Assembly (NCBI GenBank): GCA_003116995.1
Contig: BDSL01000063.1
Location: forward strand, 124,001 to 188,000
Length of the DNA stretch: 64,000 bases
Direction: 5' to 3'
Origin: Yamagishiella unicocca
Taxonomy: Eukaryota > Chlorophyta > Chlorophyceae > Chlamydomonadales > Volvocaceae
This document shows, in pieces, positions 34,883 to 46,518 of this stretch (positions within the stretch are counted from its first letter, which is position 1; each line of letters begins with the position of its first letter). Under the pieces are notes generated by a model. The model searched no databases, had not been told where the DNA came from, and saw only the letters and a list, made by a program, of their open reading frames with translations. The translations under genes and the position numbers were made by a program.

Positions 34883-36057
34883 TCAGGCTGCGCACCCAGG
34901 CTGTCTGCCTGGTATACCCCCGTCGTAGCAGCTACTATATCCCACCTTCCGCACCCAAGGGCCCCCCCTCAAGACAAAGAGAATGGCGTGGGGCCGATCT
35001 GAGCTGGGGCTGCCCAGGTCCAAACCAACACTGAACAGACTACCGCCCCTCCCACAGGCCGCGGCCGAAAGCCACCTGTGCCGCGGCCCCTGCCTCCTCG
35101 CCCCTCGAGTCTCACCAGCCACCCACGCCCACTGACGGACGCCGGCAGCTCTGCGGCCTCCCTCACGGTACCCGGCTCCGCAGGCAACCGCCCTCACACA
35201 TTGTGCACGCTCATCATCTGGAGGCGCTGCCGCCCCCGCACGCTGACAGACGCCGGCTCCGCCGCCCCCCGCGGTCTGTGGGTCCAGTAGCTGTTGCAGC
35301 TCCTCCGCCCTGGCCTGCTGCTTGCGCCGCTGTGCAGGCGCGCACCCCTCGCCTGGCACACCCCGCCCGCCAGCTGCCGCCCGTGCCATCGCCGGTTGTG
35401 CCCCGTCCAGGATGAAGCTGTTCTGGGCACAGTACCGCTGCAGCTCCTACGTGGCAATGTGGTGGCGTGGGTAGGAATGTGTAAGCCACGCCTACTCACT
35501 GAATCTGTCGCAGTTTTGCAGAAGAGGAGCCGCAGCCAGGTCAGCGTTGTAGGATACGTGAAGGATGGCAGAAAAGTCATATCGTACTCGTGTATACGCT
35601 GCGCGTACGGCACTGATTGCCGAAGAGCAACTGTTATGGGAAAGTTAAGCTCCCACTTCCCATGTCGCCCCAAACACCACTGTCGACCGAGACATCTGTC
35701 GTCTCCCCTATTGCCTCACCTCGCCCCTTGTCCCCCCTATTACCTCACCTCGCTTACAACCTGCCCCCCCCCCTCGATCCCAGGTCAACCCATGCCTGCT
35801 CACCCGCTCGTCCTCCGTGTCCAGCGCGTAAGAGCACCCTGCACGTGTGTCCGGCGCAGGTCGGGCGTTGACCACCTGGACCATGTCCGTGGCGGGGAAG
35901 AGCTGGTTTGGATCTGACTCCAGCTGGTGGGGCAGGACGTATTGCCACGGCACACCGTCAAACAATGGCGGTCGGAAGGCGTGCTTGGCGGCGTTGTACA
36001 AGGAACTGACGCTAGCACCTTCCACCCAACCCCCATCCTGCTGCTTCAAAGCCTCAT
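34883..36057 (-). CDS. Unidentified coding-like region between satellite arrays
   Basis: Several minus-strand stretches look like exons of an unrecognised gene or mobile element. From about 36057, AYEALKQQDGGWVEGASVSS, NAAKHAFRPPLFDGVPWQYV, LPHQLESDPNQLFPATDMVQ and GCSYALDTEDERVSRHGL are in one frame (down to about 35790). From about 35450, QRYCAQNSFILDGAQPAMAR and RRKQQARAEELQQLLDPQTA are in another frame, running to a stop at 34883. Non-repetitive composition argues for real coding ancestry. No family was recognised and exon borders were not resolved. Specific to unit B. Confidence 0.35.
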
Positions 36058-36235
36058 ATGCACCGGGGCACGGTTTCCAATCCGCAGGTTGCCAATCCCA
36101 ATACGCCGGGGCACGGTTTCCAATACGCAGGTTGCTAATCCCAATACGCCGGGGCATGGTTTCCAATCCGCAGGTTGCCAATCCCAATACGCCGGGGCAC
36201 GGTTTCCAATATGCAGGTTGCCAATCCCAATACGC
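36058..36235. repeat. Satellite-like array, 43-bp units, about 4 copies
   Basis: Units CAATCCGCAGGTTGCCAATC plus CCAATACGCCGGGGCACGGTTT. Clearly related to 34540-34830 but with its own diagnostic bases (GGTTGCCAATCCC instead of GGTCAGCAATCCT). Confidence 0.88.
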
Positions 36236-36273
36236 CACCTGCCTCGGCCTCCCGTCCTTGTCCACGTAATATA

Positions 36274-37776
36274 CTAACAGGTCCAGCCCGGTCCTTGGGC
36301 CAAGTCATGGGCCGCTGGACGAGATAGAGCTGCTACTGCTACTGTGTGAACAGACACTGTGAATGCCTGGAAACAACGACAGCGGGTCCTCAGTGGGTTT
36401 TGCAGCCTGAGGCCGAAGCAGCAGCAGCAGCAGCCAGCACCCCAGGGGGGATTCGAGCTGTAGTTTTCCCGATCAGGAACCGACCACCAACACACCTAGC
36501 AACCGGTGATCCAGTGGAGCACCACCAGGGCACAACTAGGCAATTGCGCGCCTCTCATCTCAGAAGCCCCAAGCAGGTTACCACCACCCAGGAACAAGGA
36601 AACAAGAAGCAAGGGGAAAACCCTGCCACCACACAGCCAGGCGCGATCACACCGCCCGTAGTCATGTCGTCCTGCCCCTCACACACAAGGCGACTGGAAA
36701 CTACCCGCCAGAAAGGGTGCTGCAGCCCCACAGCGGCCCAAACCTTCCAGGGAAGCGCCAGCACTGCAACCCCGAAGAAGGGCACAAATCTCCACCACAC
36801 CACGGTGGATGGCACGATCCTGGATATGAAAACCCAGGGACCACAGGGGGGCCCAGCCCCTGTCCTCTTCAGGGCCACAGCCATAAACCGGCGCCCAATT
36901 TCCATGGCAGTAATGGCAGCCAGGATTTCACCACATCCCAGATGCAGGTTTACACGACCACAAGGGCCTGTACCAACCAAACCTGTGCCCAAGTCACCCC
37001 TTCACCAATCCGGACCGCAAGTTTGTCAACTACATTCTGAGCCACCAGACAGAACCGCAAGTGGTGCATGCGAGGGGAGACCTCCAGTGGCCCGTGACTT
37101 GCATGAATCATTGTGCTGGTGACACACATACATGCGCTGTGTACTATGCGACTTCCCATCGAACACATACATGCGCTGTGTACTACGCGACTTCCCATCG
37201 AACACATACATACTTATGGTGCCAGCTGTGGACGGTAGTTGCTGCAGCTGTAGCTGCTGCTGCACCCCCTTGCTGCAACACAACATTGAAGAGTGCTACT
37301 GCCCTTGGATTCACCATGGTGGCTGGGCTCAGACAGACCCTCCCCGCTGGCATAGTGTTTGCAACACACATGTTGCTGGCCTGCTGTTAGCCATATCACT
37401 GGGAGCCAGCCAGCCAGAACAATGGCGTGCTTGGCTGGCCTGCGGGACTGGCCTGCAGGATGCCTTGTGCCCAGCCACGCTGGCACCCCCCCTGTCCTCC
37501 CTGACCTTCTCCCATTGTCGCTTTGGCATGTGGCATGGTCATTTTCACTGCTGCTGCTGTACTACATGGCCACACACAAACGATTTGAGCGGGTGGATGG
37601 CAGGGGTGGATGGCAGGGGCACGATGACAGCTGGTACTTGAAAATGATGGAAAGGCTGAAGAATGGGGGGCAGGAGAAAAGGTGACGGCATTGCTGGGCA
37701 TGTGGGCATCCCACATGAAGCTGGGCACTACCTGTGATGCTGGGCACTTTTAACTAATGAAGCATCCCGGCTGGCA
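36274..37776. other. Lower-GC filler DNA, no recognised gene
   Basis: Visibly less G/C-biased than its surroundings. The longest frame is plus 36346-37122 (258 codons, Pro/Thr/Ala-rich, no recognised motif). A 39-bp sequence containing CATGCGCTGTGTACTATGCG is tandemly repeated about 2.5 times at 37125-37205. Possibly a mobile element fragment of a different source. Specific to unit B. Confidence 0.35.
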
Positions 37777-40770
37777 TTAGCCATTGGTCATGTCCTGACT
37801 ACCGCTGGCTACCTGCTTGCTATCCAGGCTGAAGGCCACGCTGCTAACCACCTCCGTGCGACGCTGCAGTGTGGCGCTGCACTGGCCCGTGGCTGTGTCC
37901 CAGATGCGCACAGATTTGTCATCGCTGCCACTGGCTACCTGCTTGCTATCCAGGCTGAAGGCCACGCTGCTAACCACCTCCGTGCGACGCTGCAGTGTGG
38001 CGCTGCACTGGCCCGTGGCTGTGTCCCAGATGCGCACAGATTTGTCATCGCTGCCACTGGCTACCTGCTTGCCGTCCGGGCTGAAGGCCACGCTCTTAAC
38101 CGCCTCCGTGTGACCCTGCAGTGTGGCGCTGCACTGGCCCGTGGCTGTGTCCCAGATGCGCACAGACTTGTAACTGCCGCTGGCTACCTGCTTGCCGTCC
38201 GGGCTGAAGGCCACACTGGTAACCACCTCCGTGTGACCCTGCAGTGTGGTGCTGCACTGGCCCGTGGCTGTGCCCCAGACGCGCATAGACTTGTCGTTAC
38301 TGCAGCTGGCTACCTGCTTGCCATCCGGGCTGAAGGCCACGCTATTTACCACCGCCGTGTGACCCTGCAGTGTGGCGCTGCACTGGCCCGTGGCTGTGTC
38401 CCAGATGCGCACAGACATGTCCCAGCTTCCACTGGCTACCTGCTTGCCGTCCGGGCTGAAGGCCACGCTGGTAACCACCTCCGTGTGACCCTGCAGTGTG
38501 GCGCTGCACTGGCCCGTGGCTGTGCCCCAGACGCGCACAGACTTGTCGTAACTGCCACTGGCTACCTGCTTGCCGTCCGGGCTGAAGGCCACGCTGGTAA
38601 CCGACTTTGTGTCATCCTGCAGTGTGGCGCTGCACTGGCCCGTGGCTGTGTACCAGATGCGCACAGACTTGTCATAACTGCCACTGGCTACCTGCTTGCC
38701 ATCCGGGCTGAAGGCCACACTGGTAACCCCCTCCGTGTGACCCTGCATTGTGGCTCTGCATTGCCCCGTGGCTGCGTCCCAGATGCACACAGACTGGTCG
38801 TAACTGCCGCTGGCTACCTGCTTGCCATCTGGGCTGAAGGCCACGCTGGTAACCGCCTCCTTGTGACCCTGCAGTGTGGTGCTACACTGGCCCGTGTCTA
38901 TGTCCCAGATGCGCACAGAAATGTCTTTACTGCCACTGGCTACCTGCTTGCCGTTCGGGCTGAAGGCCACGCTCTTAAATGCATCCGTGTGACCCTTCAG
39001 TGTGGCGCTGCGCTTGCCCATGGCTGTGTCCCAGATGCACACAGACATGTCGTAACTGCCACTGGCTACCTGCTTGCCATCCGGGCTGAAGGCCACGCTC
39101 TTAACCGCCTCCGTGTGACCCTGCAGTGTGGCGCTGCACTGGCCTGTGGCTGTGTCCCAGATGCGCACAGACATGTCCCAACTGCCACTGGCTACCTGCT
39201 TGCCGTCCGGGCTGAAGGCCACGCTGTTAACCACCTCCGTGTGACCCTGCAGTGTGGCGCTGCACTGGCCTGTGGCTGTGTCCCAGACGCGCACAGACTT
39301 ATCGTAACTGCAGCTGGCTACCTGCTTGCCATCCGGGCTGAAGGCCACGCTGGTAACCGACTTCGTGTCACCCTGCAGTGTGGTGCTGCACTGGCCCGTG
39401 GTTGTGTCCCAGATGCGCACAGACATGTCGTAACTGCCACTGGCTACCTGCTTGCCGTCCGGGCTCAAGGTTACGCTGTTAACCCCCTCCGTGTGACCCT
39501 GCAGTGTGGCGCTGCACTGGCCTGTGGCTGTGTCCCAGATGCGCACAGACATGTCACAACTGCCACTGGCCACCTGCTTGCCGTCCGGGCTGAAGGCCAC
39601 GCTGGTAACCGCCTCCGTGTGACCCTGCAGTGTGGCGCTGGACTGGCCCGTGGCTGTGTCCCAGATGCGCACAGACTTGTCCCAACTGCCACTGGCTACC
39701 TGCTTGCTGTCCGAGCTGAAAGCAACGCTGGTAACCGCCTCCGTGTGACCCTGCAGTGTGGCGCTGCACTGGCCCGTGGCTGTGTCCCAGATGCGCACAG
39801 ACTTGTCCCAACTGCCACTGGCTACCTGCTTGCCGTCCGGGCTGAAGGCCACGCTGGTAACCTCTACCATGTGACAGTGCAGTGTGGAGCTGCACTGGCC
39901 CGTGGCTGTGTCCCAGATGCGCACAGACTTGTCACGGCTGCCACTGGCCACCTGCTTGCCGTCCGGGCTGAAGGCAACGCCGTTAACCCCCTCCGTGTGA
40001 CCCTGCAGTGTGGCGCTGCACTGGCCCGTGGCTGTGTCCCAGATGCGCACAGACTTGTCACGACTGCCACTGGCCACCTGCTTGCCGTCCGGGCTGAAGG
40101 CAACGCCGTTAACCCCCTCCGTGTGACCCTGCAGTGTGGCGCTGCACTGGCCCGTGGCTGTGTCCCAGATGCGCACAGACATGTCCAAACTTCCACTGGC
40201 TACCTGCTTGCCGTCCGGGCTGAAGGCCACGCTGTTAACCCCCTCCGTGTGACCCTGCAGTGTGGCGCTGCACTGGCCTGTGGCTGTGTCCCAGATGCGC
40301 ACAGACATGTCCTTACTGCCACTGGCTACCTGCTTGCCGTCCGGGCTGAAGGTCACACTGGTAACCCCCCTCCTGTGACCCTTCAGTGTGGTGCTGCACT
40401 GGCCCGTGGCTGTGTCACAGATGCGCACAGACTTGTAACTGCCGCTGGCTACCTGCTTGCCGTCTGGGCTGAAGGCTACGCTGGTAACCGTCCCAATGTG
40501 AAACTTCCTCCCGTAATCCGTCACTACGGCGCTGCACTGGCCCGTGGCTGTGTCCCAGATGCGCACAGACATGTCCTTACTGCCACTGGCTACCTGATTG
40601 CCGTCCGGGCTGAAGGCCACGCTGTTAACCCCCTCCGTGTGACCCTGCAGTGTGGCGCTGCACTGGCCCGTGACTGCGTCCCAGATGCGCACAGAGTTGT
40701 CCCAACTGCCACTGGCTACCTGCTTGCCATCCGGGCTGAAGGCCACGCTGGTAACCGCCGTCATGTGACC
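37777..40770 (-). repeat. WD40 coding array, about 23.5 units of 126 bp in one exon
   Basis: Units are nearly identical: GHTEGVNSVAFSPDGKQVAS then GSYDKSVRIWDTATGQCSAT. Codon 4 (E, D, K, A), 5 (G, A, V), 7 (N, T, K), 23 (Y, W, D, K, L, R, C, N) and 25 (K, M, Q, N, I) vary while the rest is fixed. One unit has a longer blade junction (VVTDYGRKFHIG near 40500) and two units lack one codon in GSYKS. Two adjacent pairs of units are almost exact duplicates (39930-40100 and 37800-38060). Confidence 0.95.
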
Positions 40771-43700
40771 CTGTGATTTATGCATTGGAGAAGGATTAGG
40801 GTTTGGAATGGGCTCGATGGTTTTGGTCGGGGTGGTCCCGGTGTGAAGTCAGGGTCAGGTCGGGTTGGGTCCGGGGGTCGGGTTGGGTCCGGGGGTAACG
40901 ATGGGGTGTGGGGCTTATACTGTGGGGTCTTTGAGGAAGACCCATGGATGCGAGGAGAAACCGTTTAGAACAGACGTTTTGAGATGCATGCTGGATAACT
41001 GGGTTGGGGATACGACGGTCGACGCGAAGCATGCGGGCAGATGCGGCGGTCGTCACGAAGCATGCGGGTGTCAGGAACAACATCCATGCGCGGAGGACAG
41101 GGGTCAAAGCAACGAAGAAGCACCAGCGGCGCGGCGAACGAGACAGAGGCAGGGAAGGGGAGGCCTGATATACGGGGAGACTGGTACGACGCGTTCTTGT
41201 ACGGCGGTCTCGGTTGGGAAAGATGGGGCATGAAGATGCGGGGCAGGGGGGAACCCAGCAGGCGAGCAGACAGGATCCAGGGGGGGGGTCGGGGGGGGAC
41301 ATGCAGAGGTGGGATCCGGGGGGTGTGGGGGTTGTGTGTGGCGGGTCCCGGGGGTTTCAGGGGGGATCCCGGGGGGGAGTGGGGGGGTCTTGTAACAAAA
41401 ACCCGTGTACAAAAGGGGGGCGTTGGGGGGATGCGGTGGGGTCATGGGGGTCATGGGATCTAGTTGGGTTCTTAGGCGGTGTAATGGGGGTTATGTGGTG
41501 CGGTGTTGGGGTTGGGATGAGGTTGGGGTGGTGTCAGGCTGGGAAGGGGGCGATATGACGGCAGTGTCGGGTCAGGGTTGAGGCGTGGTTGAGATTGGGT
41601 CTTACGTTCATAGGGCGGGGGGAAGGGGAGGATTAGATAAGCTTCCAGTCTCACCTCCAGCACTGCTCGACAAGCTGTCCAGTCATCACTGGATGGTGAA
41701 AGGCACATGCGGGTCGTCCAGGGCAGCTTGGCTTTTTGGTACAGCTTGGTGTTGCGGGGCAGGGTTGCAACAGCGTGTGCTAACAGCTCGCCCTCTGACT
41801 GACCCTGCAAGCGGGCCTTCTCAGCTGACAGCCAACGGAGCACATCGTGGCTGTACTCCGTGTGCGACTCCATGCCACCCAGGGCACCAATGGCAGCAGG
41901 GACATTGCCGGCATCGATGATAGCCTTCAGGAAGCTCCAATCACGCAACATGCAATCCAAACAGCTTGCGGCATCCGGCCTGTACTGCGCTGCTGCGGCC
42001 AAGTGAACCACCGTGTACTTGAGCATGTATGAAGAGCCGCTACTGGCTAGAGAGCCTGAAGACTGCTGCCTCCAGGTCTCAGCCAGACAGAGACCTATGC
42101 GGGTGTGGCCATCTCCAATATTAGCTGCGTGCTTGCAACTCTGGGCGGGATCCTGCAGCCAGTCTGCCAGGGTCTTGTGCACCTGAAGGTGGGGTATGGG
42201 GTATGGGTCCACCATGCAAGTGTGCTAAGGATGGAAAACAGCTTACATATACAACAACATGCGTATCAAAATTGGGAACGAACCGCACCAGAGGCTACCT
42301 GGGTATGTGATGGTGGTTCCAACTCATCCTACCAACTGCATGCGTGCCGAGCTCCCACACCCTGGCTGTACCACCTGCACCTGCCCCGAAATCAGCCCAC
42401 ACACATACCCACCACGCGATAATAGTTGTGACTGCTTCCGAATCCGCTAGCCCTGCTGTCAGAAACCGCTAGCCCTGCTTTGCTCACCGTGTACAGGTGG
42501 TGCTCATCCAAGAAGAACAGCGTGTGGAAACCTGGTAGCTTCTCTATGACACCATCCAGGCCTAGCTGCTGGATGAAGGAGTGCGACAGGGGCTCCTTGG
42601 CAGCCACCACTACTGCCACCAGGGCAGCCACCAGGACAGCATCATCACGGCTGAGCTTTCCATACGCAGACTCGAAGATTTGTTGGAAAAGGCCGTAGAC
42701 GTCGGCCTGCTGAGGGGGCCCATCTGGGAAGGTGGTGGGGACTGAATGCTCGGGGCCAGCACTGATGGCTGCTGCAACTGTGTAGTATACCATCATGCTG
42801 CTGCCAGCAGCTGTTGCCATGCCGCTGCCAGCCATGGTGTATAACTCCGCGGGCGACATCCGCACCACACTGCCCGGAAACGTGCGCTCCAGGCAGGGCA
42901 TTACCTGGCCCGCCGCCGCATCAGGTCGGGTGGTAAATATGAAACGAACGTGAGATGATAGGTTCTTCAGGTGGGCGGTGATGAGCAGCAGGATGCTATT
43001 GCCGCATGCAACTGGGCAAGTCCGCTTGCCGCTGCTGCTGCCACCGCCGTTGCTGCTTGCCGCCTGCGGTTGCTGCAGCTGCTCGTCCAGCGGATCTGCC
43101 TCATCCAAAGCATCCAGCAGGATCACCACCTGTGGCATCTTCATCTTGTCCATGAGCTCCCGACTCCCTTTGCTGAACGGCCCCATGATGAGCATGTCGA
43201 ACGCTTCCTCCATATCCCTTAGCCGGGCCACCTTGGCCACGTCCAGCTGCAGCAGGTGCTCTTGGAACCACGGAAGCCTGCGAAGAACACGAGCAGCAAG
43301 CGGGCAAGCCTCTATGGTGCTTAGCTGCTGGTCCTATGCTTTGTGAGGGCTTCAGCAATCGGCCGATCGCGCCTTTGCGCAGCCTTAGCTGGCGCGAACC
43401 AAACAGACTTACTTAGTTGTCCCCCGCCTGTGAAAGCTCACCCCAGGGGAGCTAGCCTTGTCCCAAGCGATGACCGACCGTCCAGGATCAGGTGCGTGAC
43501 ACCGACAAGCATACATGTAAGCTAACGAAAAACGGCCACCTTGCATGCAAAATGCCCCCAACCACATGGTCTGAGAGCCACCCGCACTGACTGCCCTTCC
43601 AGCATCCATTTCCACCCATCCTCTGGACAAAATGCTCACCGCTCGGATAGCTGGAATGCCAGGCTCTTGATGACTTGTACAGGGTCCAAACGGCGCTGGT

Positions 43701-45309
43701 CGGAGTACTTGATGAAGTGGTAAGCAGTGATGGCATCAGGAAACAAATCTCCTGTTGCCAGCATGGCCGAGACAGTGGACTTGCCCTCGCCTGCCCCAGC
43801 CTCGAAACACAACACTCGGCCCGCAGCTGGTGAGCCCAGCCACTTCGTAATGGCTCCGAGCTGCCATTTAGTATCCTTCACCCTTTCCATAAGCCTTCTC
43901 AGGTCCAGCTTGTACCTCAATGGTTGGAGCATGAGCTGCAGCTTTAGCTTGCTGTTGAAGTTCTCAGGCGACCCGTATAGCTTATTGATCTGCGCCAGGA
44001 TCATTTCCTTGTCCTTGGGGCCAAAACACTCTGCTTCCGCGACGTTGATGCTCTCGAACACGGAAGTGAGGTCCTCCGGACCGAGGTGCATGTGGAGCCC
44101 ATCCATACCGTGCGCATCCAGCGTCCTGGCCCACTCAAAGATGCACCATGCACGGGTGGCCGGCCTGCAGCCCCCCTCCATCACCACAATCGTTCCCTGG
44201 TTGCACGCTTTGACAGTGTTCCCAAACGCCTCAGCCGTTATGTCTTGCTTCTTGGCCTCCGTGCCGTCATGCTGGTTCACGGAGAAGCAGTCCAGCCAGA
44301 CTGTGGTGTCGTCGCTAGCATTCTGCAGGAAGTCCAGCACGGACTTGATCAGACAACCTGCCTTGTTCATCCCTGGGGCAAGAAATGCAGGGTCAGGGCA
44401 ACATATTGATTGGCCGCGCGATGAAGTCACCATCTATCTATCCGGGTGTGCATGGCGCGGCACATACAGCTATATGCCAGGGAGAACGCTACGTAAATAA
44501 AACGTACATGCACACAGCAGATGGTTCTTGAGCACATTCTAGGAGCAGACAACATGCGCATGGCGGCAAGGGGCTGTGAGGAGCCAATAAACTAAGCATA
44601 ATGAGCTACGTTTGCTGGACCAGGTAAATGCAGATGGACTGCTGAGCGATGGAATGCAGGCCCGCCTGATGCCGTCGCCTTTGCCTACCCCTTTCCTCTC
44701 CTTCTTGCCCTTGTCGGTTATATGTTTCCACCCGTGCGAGACTACTGAACTCCATTTGTCACAGCCGCTAAGCCCTCTTCTGGGAGTGCATCCATACTTT
44801 GAGCGCATCCACACAACGCCATATACCCATCTTGCCAGCAGGCTCCAAACAGCGACATGCCGCTGCGCCTTACCCCTGCGCCCCACCTGCTGCGCCCGTA
44901 GCTCTCACCAGCACCAATCATACGATCCCCTCTGCCTCCGTGTACTGCCGTCAGCCGCCGTGTCGCCACCAGCCGACTCGTGAGTCCTCACGGTCCCCAC
45001 CCGAGCCACCCACCGGCAGCAGCGCAACCTACATGCGTGGCTGACGAAGTACTGGGGGGGCCTCACATCTTGGGGGTCCACCAGATCCTCCATCTCGACC
45101 AGGCGGCAACGATTCCGCTTCGTCACCTTCTTCACCCACTTCTCGACCACATCGTTGGTGGTCACGGCCTCAAACTTGTCATCAAACTTGTCACGCAACA
45201 GAGTGTGGACCTTCCGCAGGCCCCGCAGTGTGATGCCCAGCTCGGATGTTGTGGGCAACAGGATTTTGCATTTCACAGTGGTAGTGACGCCAGCACCCTC
45301 CCTGCACAT
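37777..45309 (-). CDS. TIR-like/NACHT/WD40 receptor (NLR-like STAND NTPase), copy B, open throughout
   Basis: Predicted NLR-like sensor of 1773 residues. Exons (minus): 45309-45033, 44372-43640, 43277-42488, 42182-41655 and 40770-37777; all phases join. Domains in order: N-terminal region with LRKVHTLLRDKF and VEKWVKKVTKRNRC (1-85); TIR-like domain from YFVSHAW through VWLDCFSVNQHDG to RAWCIFEWARTL (about 88-230); NACHT with Walker A GAGEGKST near 295, Walker B VVILLDALDEAD near 385 and FIFTTRPDA near 435; linker starting VHKTLADWL (about 600-776); then about 23 WD40 repeats plus a partial one ending SGSQDMTNG. FVSHAW is created by splicing (GCAT|GTAGGT joined to GG). Exon 1 has 10 extra codons (around VKCKILLP) compared with copy A. 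An upstream exon is possible. Function in immunity or allorecognition is inference from architecture. Confidence 0.85.
40771..41654. other. Receptor copy B intron 4
   Basis: An 0.88-kb intron, against 1.57 kb in copy A. It holds an RT-element fragment (40927-41240) and the conserved G-rich block. No gene was seen. Confidence 0.6.
40927..41240. mobile_element. 5'-truncated fragment of the RT element
   Basis: About 300 bases match the 3' end region of the element at 28361-29060, in the same orientation: the terminal GAAGACCCATGGATGCGAGG part, GACGCGAAGCATGCGGGCAG, and AGGGGTCAAAGCAACGAAGA plus CCAGCGGCGCGGCG. A 3'-anchored partial copy is typical of target-primed retrotransposition. Confidence 0.6.
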
Positions 45310-46148
45310 GGATAGGTGACATGGATGGAGGGGGAAGGAAGGCGACATGCGCGGCCAGGGACCACTCACATCAGCACGGCCTATCAACCGCGGTCGTCAA
45401 GACCTCGAGCCGCAGTGGCAACGAAGCATTGGGCCGCGTACTGGAGGAGGTAAGTGGATGCAGCACCACCACGAGGCAACACTACTGCGACGCTAGCAGA
45501 GCCAAACTGCGAGGCGAGTAGTGCGGCCCTGCTGCTCTACCCGACCCGCATCACAGTAGGCAGATCCGTACGGCTTATGCCGCCTGGCTCCAGCCGATCC
45601 CTGCCCCCAGCGCCAACCGACCGCCAAGCCTATCTACCTGTCATGCGGCCGGTTCCCTTCACCAACACCTGAGTCGCCGCCGACGGTGGAGTACGTCAAG
45701 CGGATCAGTACGCCCTGCGTAGGAGTGTGCGTGGGTGGCAGAGCTGGGTGGGTGTAGGGCGAGTTCCGGTCGGCGTGGGTTGTGGTCGGAATTAGCTAAA
45801 AAACATTGTGCACGGGTAACTCCGTGGGGATCCATATAAACAACTGGTGTAGTAAACACTGGGTAGGCATGTAATGCTGCTCCTTGGTCCAGAAGCACTG
45901 CGCGAGCACTTCATTCTGCTCGCAGACGTTTTCTACAATGCGCGCCGCATGCCCACTGCCGTGGTATCCTGCAGATGGGAGTGGCTGTACCAGCAGGATG
46001 CGCATGTGCTGTGTGGCGGCCTGACATTCCTCACCATGTTTTTTGCTGACTGTTTAAATTTCAACTTAACATCCACATGATTTGAGGGTCAGCTTGGACC
46101 AAAACCACAATGCTGCTGGCTGTCGGAGCACTCGGCGATTCCAACAAT

Positions 46149-46185
<37 letters not shown>

Positions 46186-46518
46186 TAACGTCCTCTCCAA
46201 TATGCCGTAGTGGTGTTTATGTATGTAGTGAAATGAGCATGGACATGGTTGAAGCGCTCGGCCTAGGCCGTGCGGAAGTACGGAAAGCTTACGGAATGCG
46301 CGGAAAAGCAGCGGCATGCTCAGTGCCTGCACCACTGCGGGTACATGGCCCCCTCCGAACGACAGAGGTGATATCCTAGGCACAGGAGTACCGCGTTAGG
46401 CGCGAAGAAAGCCACCCACCCACCCCACATGCGGCTAAACCGTGTCATTCGGGAGACGGTTGAGTGCGGCTGCGGACACTGCGCGAACCCTGGCGGCGGT
46501 TGCGATCCAAGTTCCTCG
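45310..46518. other. Receptor copy B 5' flank, no recognised gene
   Basis: Counterpart of 17026-18041. It contains a donor-like GATGTGAGTGG (minus, about 45370) with a preceding acceptor-like CCTCCTCCAG, so a short 5' exon at about 45373-45445 is possible; part of it is missing in copy A. A trinucleotide run lies at 46148-46182. Confidence 0.4.
46148..46182. repeat. Perfect (AGC)n run, about 11 units
   Basis: Copy A has only about three units at the matching place (17838-17848). It lies in non-coding sequence. Confidence 0.9.

Noticed and set aside
34540..36235. Possible CRISPR array
   Set aside because: Units are contiguous satellite repeats with no unique spacers, in a eukaryotic context.
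37817..40776. Plus-strand frame of nearly 900 codons antisense to the WD40 exon (and its counterpart at 9911-11552)
   Set aside because: It mirrors the 126-bp WD40 unit; the opposite strand shows clear WD40 structure. The frame is a by-product of a stop-free repeat.
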